A stretch of DNA of 64,000 nt from Mycoplasmopsis bovigenitalium. Its GTDB lineage: Bacteria > Bacillota_I > Bacilli_A > Mycoplasmatales > Metamycoplasmataceae. A model generated the notes under the pieces. It was given only the letters and a program-made list of their open reading frames with translations. It did no database searches and was not told the DNA's origin. Position 1 is the stretch's first letter. Every line of letters begins with the position of its first letter. Location: contig NZ_AP017902.1 in NCBI RefSeq assembly GCF_002356075.1, positions 248,001-312,000 of the forward strand, in the 5' to 3' direction. The translations under genes were made by a program, and so were the position numbers. Shown here in pieces: positions 31,375 through 41,501 of the stretch.

Positions 31375-31554
31375 TATTCAAAGTTTCACTCCTGATTTTG
31401 CAAAAATTTGGCTTTTAAAGTTTTTTAGGATTTGCGGAAAAGTTCCACAATTTTGGAAAAAATGCACGAAAAGGTAGGCGGGTGGGTTTTTAAATAACCC
31501 CCACTTTTTTATATATCCCCCCTTATATAACTGCTAAATATAAATAACTACAAC

Positions 31555-31660
31555 TATATAACCTTAACCTTAACTTTATAACCTTAACCTTATAACCTTA
31601 ACCTTATAACCTTATTAACCTAATGAAACCAGAACCTTAAAACCTTAAAACCTTAAACCA
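31555..31660. repeat. Degenerate AACCTTA(TA) repeat tract
   Basis: Short units of TATAACCTTAACCT type recur about six times, then drift to AAAACCTT units. It is strand-asymmetric (C on plus, G on minus), low in G, and close to the regulator promoter. Such tracts occur at replication origins and as unwinding elements. No gene overlaps it. Confidence 0.7.
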
Positions 31661-31807
31661 TAAAATAACGCCCGCTTTATATTTTTTTATTTTTTTTTTT
31701 TTTTGTTTTAACTGTGTACTATTGGTGGTAGGGGACAAACAAAAATCGCAAAAATATAATTTTAAGTTTTGTCGGTTAATTTGTTAATTAAAACATAGGA
31801 GGCAAAT

Positions 31808-31996
31808 ATGAACAACAAACAAAGACCACACAATAAAACTATAACTATTTATGGATGCCCTGAACTGCTAGGTGCATTAGACGAATTAAAAAAACAAATG
31901 GGAATTAATCTAAGTTTTATAACAATAAGAGCACTAGAAAAATACGTGGTTGATAATTTCCCACAAGTGGCACAAAATAATAAATTAATTAAATAA
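31808..31996 (+). CDS. Ribbon-helix-helix (CopG/Arc-type) DNA-binding protein
   Basis: A 62-residue protein with TITIYGCPELLGALDELKKQ, GINLSFITIRALEKYVVD, the beta-strand/helix/helix pattern of the MetJ/Arc/CopG/ParR superfamily. AGGAGG lies 7 nt before ATG. It faces the six-site array across about 430 bp. RHH dimers bind arrays of direct or inverted half-sites, so this is the best candidate to bind that array, as repressor, copy control or partition protein. This link is inferred. Confidence 0.7.
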   Translation: MNNKQRPHNKTITIYGCPELLGALDELKKQMGINLSFITIRALEKYVVDNFPQVAQNNKLIK

Positions 31997-32010
31997 ATTA
32001 TTACCTCTAA

Positions 32011-32097
<87 letters not shown>

Positions 32098-32112
32098 CCT
32101 TTAGGAGTGATT

Positions 32113-32856
32113 ATGGTTGAGCGTTTTATAAACTGGTGCGAGTTCCGCAATTTATCAACTAAAACAATTACAAGCTACGCTTATATTTTGAAAAAGATTT
32201 TTGACGTAGAAAATAATAGTCATTTTAATATTTTAAAAATTATATGCAACAACTCAAAAAGTTCGGGTTATCAGCACTTGCTTAAAGTTGTTTACTTACT
32301 TTATTTAAAATTTACAAAACAAAAGGAGAAATACTTACAAGTTAAAATGTTAAAAATTAAAAAACCCGACTCAATTTATCGGGACGTTTTAACAAGGGAA
32401 CAAATTTACGAATTAACGGAATTATTAGCAACAGATAGCAAAGCACTTCATTATTATAAAATATTAACCCGTTTTATTTTTGAGACTGGTTGCAGATATA
32501 GCGACCTTAAAAATTTAAAAGAAGTGGACGGCAAAATTTTTGTGCTTGGTAAAGGTAATAAAAAACGCCAAATTCTCTACAATGTTGAAACTTGGCAAAA
32601 ACTTAAATTTTATGGCAATAAGGTAAACAAACAAAAAAATACTTCGCTTAATCTTTATATTAAAAAGATTTTTGGTGATAAATGCAGCGCGCATACATTG
32701 CGGAGAAGTTTTGCAACTTATATGTTATTAAAGGGCGCAAATGTTAAAATGGTGCAAAAACAAATGGGACACCAGGATATAAATACAACTTATAATTATT
32801 TTCATATTTCAGAAACAGAGAATAACCAAATATATAAAGAGTTCATGCTGAAATAA
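32113..32856 (+). CDS. Tyrosine recombinase / phage integrase
   Basis: A 247-residue protein. The catalytic set is visible: Arg128 (TGCRYSDL), Lys148/150 (LGKGNKKR), His194 and Arg197 (SAHTLRRSFAT), His220 (MGHQDINTT) and Tyr229, nine residues after His220 as in XerC/D. A short N-terminal SAM-like domain precedes it. TTTAGGAG lies before ATG 32113. It is small for a phage integrase and closer to Xer-like enzymes. It sits at the right prophage edge, as expected for integration and excision. A microsatellite lies in its leader. Confidence 0.92.
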   Translation: MVERFINWCEFRNLSTKTITSYAYILKKIFDVENNSHFNILKIICNNSKSSGYQHLLKVVYLLYLKFTKQKEKYLQVKMLKIKKPDSIYRDVLTREQIYELTELLATDSKALHYYKILTRFIFETGCRYSDLKNLKEVDGKIFVLGKGNKKRQILYNVETWQKLKFYGNKVNKQKNTSLNLYIKKIFGDKCSAHTLRRSFATYMLLKGANVKMVQKQMGHQDINTTYNYFHISETENNQIYKEFMLK

Positions 32857-32892
32857 AAAACACCCCAAAATTCGGGTGCCCATGATATTTTG

Positions 32893-32951
32893 AATACGTT
32901 TAAGAAAGGATTAACGATCAAAAAAATAGATCGAATATTAAATACGTTTAA
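32893..32951. repeat. Repeated 11-mer and short inverted repeat beyond the integrase (possible arm/att region)
   Basis: AATACGTTTAA occurs at 32893-32903 and 32941-32951, with CGATC and GATCG between them (about 32915-32933). Integrase arm sites often appear as such short direct repeats near attP. No matching core was found at the left prophage end. Confidence 0.4.
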
Positions 32952-33072
32952 AAATTTAGAAAAATTAATCAGCCGGAGTCGAGCAGCTATCATTATTGAG
33001 AATTAAACAAATATTTATACTTGCGTTTTAGGAATAGATTAAAGAATTTCACGTCATCTAAAGTAACACACT

Positions 33073-33094
33073 TGGGAGAGAATAATCTCTCCCA
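33073..33094. terminator. Perfect hairpin at the right flank of the prophage
   Basis: TGGGAGAG-AATAAT-CTCTCCCA, 8-bp perfect stem, then TTTATATTT. It probably ends transcription from the prophage or belonged to the gene neighbouring the insertion site. Confidence 0.65.
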
Positions 33095-33268
33095 TTTATA
33101 TTTAACCACTTAACAATAAAGAGCAATAATAAAAAAATATTTAAAAATAAAAAAAATTATTTTAAAGTTGTTTAATTTAGCGGTACAATAATGATAGAGA
33201 CTTAAAAAAATTCTTATTTATATTTTAGTTTATAAATAATTTTAAAATAATGTAATAAAATTAAAACT

Positions 33269-34849
33269 ATGAGCAAGTCTAAACTTAAACGTCATTGAAA
33301 AAATGGTGAAATTAAGCAAAAATTTTTAAAATTTATTCATAAAATAACCAAAATTTCAGGAATTAGAATAATTTTTCTAAGTTATGTTGCAATAATCATA
33401 ATTTGTAGCTTAATTTTATATAGTCCAATTTCTCAAACAGGCAAAAATAATGTTGGTTATTTTGATGCTTTATTTATTACTGCTTCTTCATTTAGTGATA
33501 CTGGATTAGTCACTAAAACTACTTATGATACTTGAAATGTTTTTGGTCAAGCGGTCATAGCGATTTTAATTATGATAGGTGGCGTTGGAATTTTTTCACT
33601 TAAGATATTTTTTATATCGATTTTATTTCCAAAAGCAAAGAGTTCAATTAATGAAATGAGTATGGGCGCTCATGAACGAGGTGGTGATGACTTTGGGACT
33701 GCTAAAAAAATTATAATTCGTTCACTTTACTGTTTATTTTTCATAACTTTTATCTTTGGTTTTATACTAACTTTTTACTTTTATTATGCACAACCAAGAG
33801 GATTAGGGCAATTTAAGGAACTTAATGGTTTAGAAACTACTTATTCAAGCGCTAATGGTGACTATCGATTTATTTCGCCTTATAAAGATTGAAATTTAGC
33901 ATTCAGATATGGATTTTTTCATACTATTTCTGCCTTAAATAATGCCGGTTTTGACATAATTGGTCAAAATTCAATTATGTCATATTATCACAATATTGAA
34001 CTGCAAGTCATTTTCATAATTCTATTTGTAATTGGTGGATTAGGATTTCCGGTAATTTATGATCTTACAAACTACATTAAATATAAATTTAAAAACAGAA
34101 AAAAAACACACCGTAAATATGTGTTTAAACTTATTACTAAATTAAGTGTACTAACTTATTTTATAACTACTTTTATTGGTTTTGTGCTAATGCTTTCTTT
34201 TGAATTAGCGGCACGAAATAGTGCAATTCATTTTTGAGCACAAAAAGACCATGGCAATTGAGTTGAGAAAACTTGGTCATTATTATTTTTAACTTTATCT
34301 ACTCGTTCTGCGGGTTATTCGTCAATTAATTTGCAAACACTTTCGCCAGCAAGCATATTGGTTATGACAATTTTAATGTTTATTGGCGCAGGGCCTGTAT
34401 CAACAGGTGGTGGTATTAGAACTACTACTTTAGCAATTCTATTTCTTTCTTTATGTTCAAGGGTTGCGGGACGTCATAGTGTTCGCGCATTCAAGAGAAA
34501 AATTAGTGATGAAACAGTTAAAATGAGTTCAATAATTTTTAGTATTTCACTTCTTTTAATATTTGTTGCAACATTTATTGCTTATTCAAGTGCACCAGTT
34601 TATAATGGTCAAAAATCAAGTACTGACTATGGGTTTGTTCACTTAATCTTTGAAGTATCATCTGCTTTTGGAACTAGTGGTCTAACAATAGGGGTATCTG
34701 AAGAATTAAATATAGCTTCAAAAATCACATTTGTTTTAGTAATGTTCATAGGACAATTTGGAATTAGCAGCACTATTCTTGTTTGAGGTGGCAAAAAAAC
34801 ATACAAATATCACTATGACTATGTTCAAGAAGAAGTAATGATAGGTTAA
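33269..34849 (+). CDS. ktrB: Potassium uptake channel subunit, TrkH/KtrB family
   Basis: A 526-residue membrane protein; TGA-Trp codons link the pieces in one frame. The four pore loops with the family's Gly residues are visible: ASSFSDTGLVT, SALNNAGFDIIG, TRSAGYSSIN and SAFGTSGLTIG. About eight to ten membrane helices. The ATG at 33269 lacks a strong ribosome binding site. It imports K+ driven by the membrane potential or Na+. The regulatory KtrA/TrkA partner is not adjacent. Length fits KtrB with N- and C-terminal extensions. Confidence 0.9.
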
Positions 34850-35066
34850 ATTATTAATTAAACTTGCTTAAAATCGAAAAGCTAATATTTAATCAATTAA
34901 CTTTTCTGTTATGAATTAAACATATTTTCCTTTTTATTGAAATAATATTGAAATAAGTGATTTTAAAGACACTTTTTATTGAAAAAATTGTGTTTTTTTA
35001 ATTATTTTTTAATTAACAAGTTATTTTAGAGTAAGATTTAAACATTAATATTATTTAGGGGGTAAT

Positions 35067-36206
35067 ATGTCAAAAAAATCAACACTAGTTAGATTCTATT
35101 TATCAGAATTCTTTGATAAAAATAGAAACTTATCATTCAACCTTAAAAAAATGGGTCAGAAAAAACACTTAAACTTTAAAACATTTGCTGAAGCTTTGAA
35201 TGAATTTATCAATCAATCAATGAAATTAGAACAAAAAACTAAAGTTTGATTCCACCGTGATGCAGCTTTTAGAGGAACTGCTGGCGTTGAAATGGTTAAA
35301 AATATTCTTGAGCAACTAAAATCAAATTCTGTTAAGGATGAGGATGCAATAGAATACATTAATAAAGAAGAATTAATTGAAAAATCAGAATCTAAAAAAG
35401 CTAAAAAATCTAAAAAAGATACCACTAAAACAACTAAAATTAAAGAATCTAATGCAAAAAACGAAGCAATGCTAACTCAAGAAGAATTTGACAAATTAAT
35501 TGAAAATTCAATTATTTACGTTGATGTTAAGAATGCTAGAAAACCAATTTTAATCTCTAAAACAAGAGTTAAAACTGATTCAGTGTTAAAACTTGTTGTT
35601 GAATCTATTGCAGTTACTGGTGATGTGCATGCTTTTGTGTTTTATCATTTTGAAAAAGATGGTTTTATCTCAAAAACTACAAAAGCTACATTCAATTATC
35701 TACATGCAAAAGAAGGTGTTGATAAAATTTACCCTGCGTGCGATGCTGTGACAGATGAAGAATTCTTACAATTAGTAGCAAGCGCTAAATTATATGTTGA
35801 CTTAAAGGACAAACCAACTGCAATTGAAGTTGGCGCAAATAATATAAAACTTGATGAAGCACTAAGACTTGAAGTTATTGATGTGAATATCACCTTAAAT
35901 AAGGTTTTTGTAAATTACAAACTATGAAAAGGCAGACATTCAACAGAAGTTTTAAATGCAAAATTCAACTTTGATAAATTAGAAGAAAAATCAGACAAAT
36001 TGTACGCGTGTTCAAAATGTATGTTAAGTGATTCAAAAACATTTGATGAAATCACAGAAAAAGATGTTGTGGTTGAAAAAAATGAAATCAAACAAAAACA
36101 TCACAACACGCTATCTGACTACATTTTAGTTTGAGCTTTATTATTATTTATTACTGGAATAGCAATTTCGTTGATAATTCTTATAATTGGCGGATTTATT
36201 CGTTAA
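35067..36206 (+). CDS. Membrane-anchored protein with an N-terminal domain homologous to the ribosomal protein L4 extension
   Basis: A 379-residue protein. Residues 10-130 align without gaps to residues 6-126 of L4 encoded at 41502 (FYLSE, FDK, SFNLKK, NFKTF, VWFHRD shared; 36 of the first 57 identical). Then a Lys/Thr linker, two tandem repeats of about 90 residues (each starting EEF and containing YVDVK/YVDLK, ending YPACDA or YACSKC), and a C-terminal membrane helix (ILVWALLLFITGIAISLIILI). GGGGG precedes the ATG. There is no signal peptide, so the domain is probably cytoplasmic and tail-anchored. Function unknown; a tie to ribosomes is suggested. Confidence 0.85.
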
Positions 36207-36228
36207 AAACTCCTTGGCGAGTTTTTTT
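36206..36228 (+). terminator. Terminator after the L4-extension paralogue
   Basis: AAACTC-CTTGGC-GAGTTT followed by T7, starting at the stop codon. Confidence 0.8.
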
Positions 36229-36342
36229 ATTACAATTTTTTCACTATTATTAATTGAAAAAAATATGAAAAAATTTATTTTTTTCTAAATTTACAGTATT
36301 ATATTAATTATAAATTAATTAATATAATAATAGAGGCGGAAT

Positions 36343-37188
36343 ATGCGGAAATATAATGGTGTGCACTACGATTTAGATATTAGAAGTCAAACTGTAAAAT
36401 TGAGACCGGAATATCACAATCAGCTTTTATCAAATGAAACTGGTTCTTTTAATGGTTTTAAAAAGTTTGGTGGTTCTTCAATTGGTAATATTTTTGAAAC
36501 TGATGCATTCAAGGGCAAATTTTTAGCTTTTTTACATATGGCAAGGCTAGCAATGCCAGTTTTCAAGCAAAAATATGTAATAGCTGGAGAAGCAGTTGAA
36601 CCTAAAATTTTTGATGCATTAAGAAAACAAACAAAAATTGAAGATATTCAACACATAGTTGCGAAAGATGTGGGTTATGATTATTTTAAAAATAAGCATC
36701 CAATAGTAGGGGGAGTTCCTGATGGCTTGATACCAAGCAAAAAAATTGTTTTAGAAATGAAATCTGTTCAATCTAAAAAAAGAGATTTATGAATCAAAGA
36801 TAATGGGATGAATTTACCACTAGATTATCGAAAACAAGCTGAATTATACGCCTATTTATTAGGCTATGATAAGTATGTAATTGTTGCTGCTTTTCTAGAA
36901 GAAAATGATTATTTTGACCCCCAAAATATCAATATATTTGAGCGTCATATTGAATCATTCGCCTTTTCAGTTGACCCAAATCGTTCTAAGGATGACTTGC
37001 AAAAAATAATTGATTTTTACAATCACTATTCAAGAACTGGCATTAGTCCAATTTATGATGCTAGAAGAGATGCAATGGTTGTTGAATATCTAGCTTGTCA
37101 CAATGAAGAAGAATGATTTAATTTATTTACTAAATGAAAAGCTTTAGGAGAAATAGATGAAGATATCGAATTTTCAAAAGTTAGATAA
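36343..37188 (+). CDS. YqaJ-like PD-(D/E)XK nuclease
   Basis: A 281-residue protein. The nuclease fold signature is visible: AGEAVEPKIFDALRK (Glu near 86), GGVPDGLIPSKKIVLEMKS (Asp127, Glu138, Lys140), as in lambda exonuclease/YqaJ recombinases. AGAGGCGG precedes the ATG and TATAAT lies about 20 nt upstream. Trp codons are TGA. It overlaps the next gene by 32 nt, so the two are likely partners. Such enzymes degrade or resect DNA. Whether this one serves recombination, repair or defence is not shown. Confidence 0.8.
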
Positions 37189-39490
37189 AGAAAAAGATGT
37201 TGTAATTACTTTTAATCATTATCGGGATAGTTATATCGCACAAGATTATTTTATCTGAGCTCCAAAGGATTCAGATGGCTTATACAACATCCCTAATATT
37301 GACGCAAATGAGTTTAAATTGTATGAATTAGAAAAAACAAATGAAGCTAAATCATCAACTACAATGCATAATTTCGCTTTTAGTGATATTGAAGATGATG
37401 AAGAAGATGAGTTACTAGACAAGATTTACAAAAACCAAAATGAAGCCTTTTTATCTAATGAATGAAACTATAAATCTGAAAACAAAGGAATGTTTGAAAA
37501 AGCTTACTCTCAAGCGGTAGACTTTTTGATTAAAAGTATTGATATTCCAATTGAAAAAGTTCAATTTAATAAGAGAATCTATACAACGGAAACACTTCAT
37601 AATGCTAATCAAAACATAATTGATTTCATCTTTAATGACGATAAAGAATTGATTATTGATCCTGTTTTTGTCTATAAAGTTAAGACTAAGGAAAATTTTT
37701 ATGTTAAAGCCACTTGTTTTGCTTATGATAAAACATCCAAAACACTATTTTTATATAAACCAACATCAAGTACTAAAATAAATGATTATTTAACAGCGCA
37801 TTTCGTTTATAACACTGCCATTAATTGCGGTTTAGTAGTTCAAAATGTGAAATTTATTATTTTTGACCCTAGTCCAAATCGCTATAAAAAAGGCACTATT
37901 TCATTTGTTTTTACAGAAGGAATCCAATCTTCACAATCAACAAAATCAGTTGGCAGAAAAGGTGTTACTTTATATAAAGAAGAAAATGAAATTAAACTTT
38001 CTGAACAAATTAATGCTGGTTGGGTCATGCAAAAAGGTATTTGCGAGGGCATTCCTACTACTATAATCAATGCAGTTAAAAATAATTTAGTTTGAGCTAA
38101 CCCGCGCCAAAATAAGGATGGAGATCTAAGCAAGTTAAAATACAATAAAAACGAAAAATGTGTTTTATTTGATTTTGACCAAAAGATTGCGAAAATCATT
38201 GAAGCACGTCAAATTACTTTGCCTGTATATTCAGAAATTAAAAATGGTGTAAAAACATTTAGCGTGCTAAATAGTGATACATCTTGAGCAAAAAACAAAA
38301 TATTAAATAACACAATAAAAAACCTCTATTTAGGCGATAAATATTTATTTTCAGCTGGCCATAATGGCTGCAACGCAGCCCAAAAAGGAATCCTTGACCA
38401 AAACTATATAAACATTGTAAAAAGTAATGTAGATTCATTGTATGCATTTCCAAACTATTTCAGTTCTGAAGCAATTGAATTAATTAGCGAGCTTTTAGTT
38501 AAAGACCAAAGCATTGTATGGTACGACTATGAAGGGGTAACAAATTTAATTCCATTATTTGATAATTTAAAATCTTGAAGGCAAGTCCCTAGTCAAGTGT
38601 CAGTAATTAAAACTATTAATGGGGCAGTAAACTATCAAAATGATATTGTTAAAGACCCGAAAAATCTTGAATTAATTGATTTAGTTGACATCATATTAGA
38701 GGTTTATCAAAATAAAGCCGATAAATATGTTGTATTTAATAAAAACTATGAAAACTCAAGAAACCTTGAAATTCGTGATTTTGTTGAAAATGAATACAAA
38801 AAATCCAATAAAGCATTCATTTATGAAATGGAAAAACGCAACATTAAAAGTTTTTTAGAATTTCAATCAATTGTTTTGCACATAATAAACAATACTTTTG
38901 ACCTTCTTTGATTTTTTAATAAAGCTGAAAAACCAATCAGTTCAAATAATTTAATTTTTGGCACTAAATATGTGCCATATTCAAAATACCACAACCCAAT
39001 ATTTGACCTTGATTTTCAGAATTTTACAGGCACTCTTGAAGATTATGTTAATGTATGCAAAAATGCCCAATCTCAATTAAATAAAGGCATAAACGATATA
39101 AGATTAATTAGAATTGTTGAACTTTTAGGATTCACAAGTATTAAAAAACTTGAAAAAATGATTAGTAAAAACAAGTACAAATATCGCTTTTCAATTAAAG
39201 AATATGCAAATTTAGATGTTAAAAATGGTTCAATGGCACTAGAAATTGCCATTAGTCGTTCATCGGGTATGATTGGTGAAACTCAATGAAATGCTAAACT
39301 TGAAAGTCTTAAAGAATACTGTCACAATGACGTTGTTGCAATGATAGTTGTTTATGAATTTATTTTAAACTATATTGCTTCTGTTTTTCCCAATATACTC
39401 GATTTTGAATTCAAAATAGAAAAAAATCAAATTCTAAAATTGGATTTTGACAACAAAAAATTAATGGCGGTTAACAATGAAATACAATAA
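37157..39490 (+). CDS. DUF2779 protein, probable DnaQ-like exonuclease with an N-terminal nuclease-like region
   Basis: A 777-residue protein; ATG at 37157 after TAGGAG, inside the preceding gene. The N-terminal half has a Cas4/RecB-like arrangement in degraded form (DPVFVY, CFAYDKTSKTLFLYKPTSS). The C-terminal half matches DUF2779: YDYEGVTNLIPLF with DxE near 456, RQVPSQVSV, and YCHNDVVAMI near 721, the third acidic motif of DEDD exonucleases. The two nuclease-type genes form one unit and continue into Sua5 (14-nt overlap). Widely present in mycoplasmas, function not established. Confidence 0.8.
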
Positions 39491-39932
39491 TTTGTTTATT
39501 TCTAGTACAGATACTGTTTGTGGAATAGCGGGCCCAATTTGTGAGCAAACCCTTGAGCAAATTTACACACTCAAAAAACGAAACAAAAACAAAAAAATAA
39601 TAATATTAGTTGGCTCACTTGAACAAGCGCGCCAATTTAGTCAATGAAATAGTGAAGCAGAAGAATTTGCAAAAAAATATTGACCTGGCGCTTATAGTTT
39701 GATAGTCAATAATCAAGGTTTTCGAATGCCCAACCAACCTAAATTAATAGAATATTTACTAAAAAATGGCCCAGTTTATATGACAAGCGCCAACATTTCA
39801 GGACAAGCGCCAATTGAACTCAAACAAGCACAAGATGTTTTTCCACAAATTAAAAATATTTATGATTTTGGTCCCAGTTCAGGTCAACCAAGTAAAATTT
39901 ATAATATAGATACAAAAACCTGAATTAGATAA
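39477..39932 (+). CDS. tsaC: Sua5/YrdC/TsaC-type threonylcarbamoyl-AMP synthase
   Basis: A 151-residue protein with SSTDTVCGIAGP, IYTLKKRNKNKK, WPGAYSLIVNNQGFRMP and MTSANISGQAP, all typical of YrdC. It makes threonylcarbamoyl-AMP for the t6A37 tRNA modification needed for ANN decoding. It is at the short end of the family. The start overlaps the DUF2779 gene by 14 nt. One TGA near the C-terminus (TWIR) encodes Trp. Confidence 0.88.
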
Positions 39933-39988
39933 AATTACATTTAATAGCTGGCTTAAATATAAAATAAATGATAATTATTAATATTATA

Positions 39989-40027
39989 TTTACTAACAAC
40001 TCTTCTTGGTGTTTAGTAAATTTTTTT
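39989..40027 (+). terminator. Terminator before the ribosomal cluster
   Basis: TTTACTAA pairs with TTAGTAAA across a 16-nt loop and is followed by T7. A related sequence (ACAACTTCTTTTGGTGTTTAG) recurs near 40147, so part of the element is duplicated. Confidence 0.7.
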
Positions 40028-40105
40028 GTTTTATTTGCACAGAAATAAATGAATTGAGCAAGAAGACTGATCAAAACATTGAATTTGATTATTTTTTAAA
40101 AAATA

Positions 40106-40125
40106 CGATTTTAGCCATAAAATCG
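40106..40125. other. Hairpin in the S10 upstream region
   Basis: CGATTTTA-GCCA-TAAAATCG, perfect 8-bp stem with a 4-nt loop. It may be a second terminator or stabiliser. The region 39933-40334 otherwise holds no gene. Confidence 0.45.
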
Positions 40126-40214
40126 CGCAAAAATGCATTTTTTGTTACAACTTCTTTTGGTGTTTAGAAACCATGCAAAAAATTTAAACTTTTTATTAGG
40201 CAAAAAAATATTTT

Positions 40215-40334
40215 ATTATAGAATATTAAAGCAACTATACGGTGAAGCATAAGGTTGTTACTAGGCCATAAGTTGTTGAGGACCTTGTAAGTAATTTATG
40301 TGGAGTATGTTCGCTTATGAACAAAGGAGACAAC
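40215..40334 (+). promoter_or_regulatory. Probable promoter and structured leader of the S10 operon
   Basis: A TTATAGAAT box near 40216 is followed by about 110 nt of leader with two similar units (CATAAGGTTGTT, CATAAGTTGTT) and an AAGGT...ACCTT pairing (about 40251-40287), then AAAGGAG before rpsJ. Ribosomal operons are often controlled by leader binding of a ribosomal protein. The structure here is only a suggestion. Confidence 0.4.
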
Positions 40335-40643
40335 GTGAAAAAAATTAATATCAAGTTGAAAGCCTTCGAACATGAACAAATTGATTTTGCTGCAAAAAAA
40401 ATTATTGAAATTGCACAAAAAAACAATGTTAAGTTCTCAGGACCTGTAGCTGTGCCTACAAGAAGACACCTAGTTACAATTCTTAGATCAGTTCACATTA
40501 ACAAAACTTCTCGTGAACAATTCGAAGCTAGAGTACACCAAAGAATCGTTACTCTAATTGATGCTGATACTAAAACTCTTGACATGATTCGTCGTTTCGA
40601 ATTACCAGCAGGAGTTCAAATTAGCGAAATTACACAAAAATAA
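40335..40643 (+). CDS. rpsJ: 30S ribosomal protein S10
   Basis: A 102-residue protein starting at GTG 40335, 5 nt after AAAGGAGAC; an upstream in-frame ATG at 40317 would add six unconserved residues. MKKINIKLKAFEHEQIDFAA, GPVAVPTRRHLVTILRS and VHINKTSREQFEARVHQR are typical of S10, including the loop that reaches the subunit head. First gene of the S10 cluster. Confidence 0.95.
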   Translation: MKKINIKLKAFEHEQIDFAAKKIIEIAQKNNVKFSGPVAVPTRRHLVTILRSVHINKTSREQFEARVHQRIVTLIDADTKTLDMIRRFELPAGVQISEITQK

Positions 40644-40695
40644 ATCCAACTTCAATGAAGCAATGGTCGTTATAAATTAACGTGAAGGAGAAATT

Positions 40696-41499
40696 ATGAA
40701 AGGAATCTTAGGACGTAAAGTTGGTATGACACAAATCTTTACAGAAACTGGTCTATCAGTTCCTGTAACTGTTATTGAAGTTAAACCAAATGTTGTTACA
40801 AAAGTTCTAACAGATGCTAAAAACGGGTACGTTGCAACTCAATTAGCTATCGAAGAATTAAAACAAAGCAAAGTTTCTAAACCACTAGCTGGTCAATTCA
40901 AACAAGCTAACACAACACCTAAGCGCTACATTAAAGAAATTCGTGGCATGGAAGGCTATGAATTGGGACAACAAGTTAAAGCAGATATTTTCACATCTGG
41001 ACAACTTGTTGACATTACAGGTATTTCAAAAGGTAAAGGATTTGCTGGTACAATTAAACGTTGAAACCAACACATCGGACCTAAATCACACGGTGGTGGT
41101 GGTGGTAGCCAACCTGTAAGACAAACTGGTTCACTTGGTGATATTGCCGGTAACAAAGTTTTCAAAGGTATGACAATGCCTGGTCATTTAGGAGCAGTTC
41201 AAACTACAGTTCAAAACCTAGAAGTTGTTAAAGTTGATACTGTAAATAATTTACTTTTAGTAAAAGGTTCAATTCCAGGACCTAAAAAATCATTTGTAAT
41301 CATTAAAGAAGCAATTAAAGGACTTCCAAACCACAAACCAGTTGTGCTTGTTGATGTCGAAGAAGTTATGAAGATGAATGAATTACTTGAAAGAGCTAAA
41401 AAAGTTAATGTTGAAGTTAAAGTTGGTATGCATTCAAGCGAACTTGAACCTCTAATTATTGAAGCTGAAGCACAAGCTGCTAAAGAAGGAGATAACTAA
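40696..41499 (+). CDS. rplC: 50S ribosomal protein L3
   Basis: A 267-residue protein, longer than the usual 205-210 because of a C-terminal acidic tail ([20 protein letters not shown]). [15 protein letters not shown] is the hallmark start. The peptidyl-transferase-centre loop is visible as [20 protein letters not shown] at 41062 encodes Trp in the conserved KRWNQH motif, one of the clearest code-4 positions here. GGAG precedes the ATG. Confidence 0.95.
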
Positions 41500-41501
41500 T
41501 T

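Larger units (their letters stand above)
30821..31807. promoter_or_regulatory. Prophage control region without long genes
   Basis: About 990 bp between the divergent small terminase and the ribbon-helix-helix gene. From left: AT-rich DNA with CCCCTATTTACCCCTA; the symmetric six-site array (31122-31374); an AT-rich stretch with short inverted elements; the ACCTTA-type repeats (31555-31660); a T-rich block; then GGTAGGGGAC and the promoter side of the regulator gene. I find no open frame of note. Likely functions are operator, packaging start and/or replication or partition site. Confidence 0.6.

Noticed and set aside
39699-39923. Separate short YrdC-like gene
   Set aside because: It is the C-terminal part of one frame starting at ATG 39477, joined through TGA-Trp codons.
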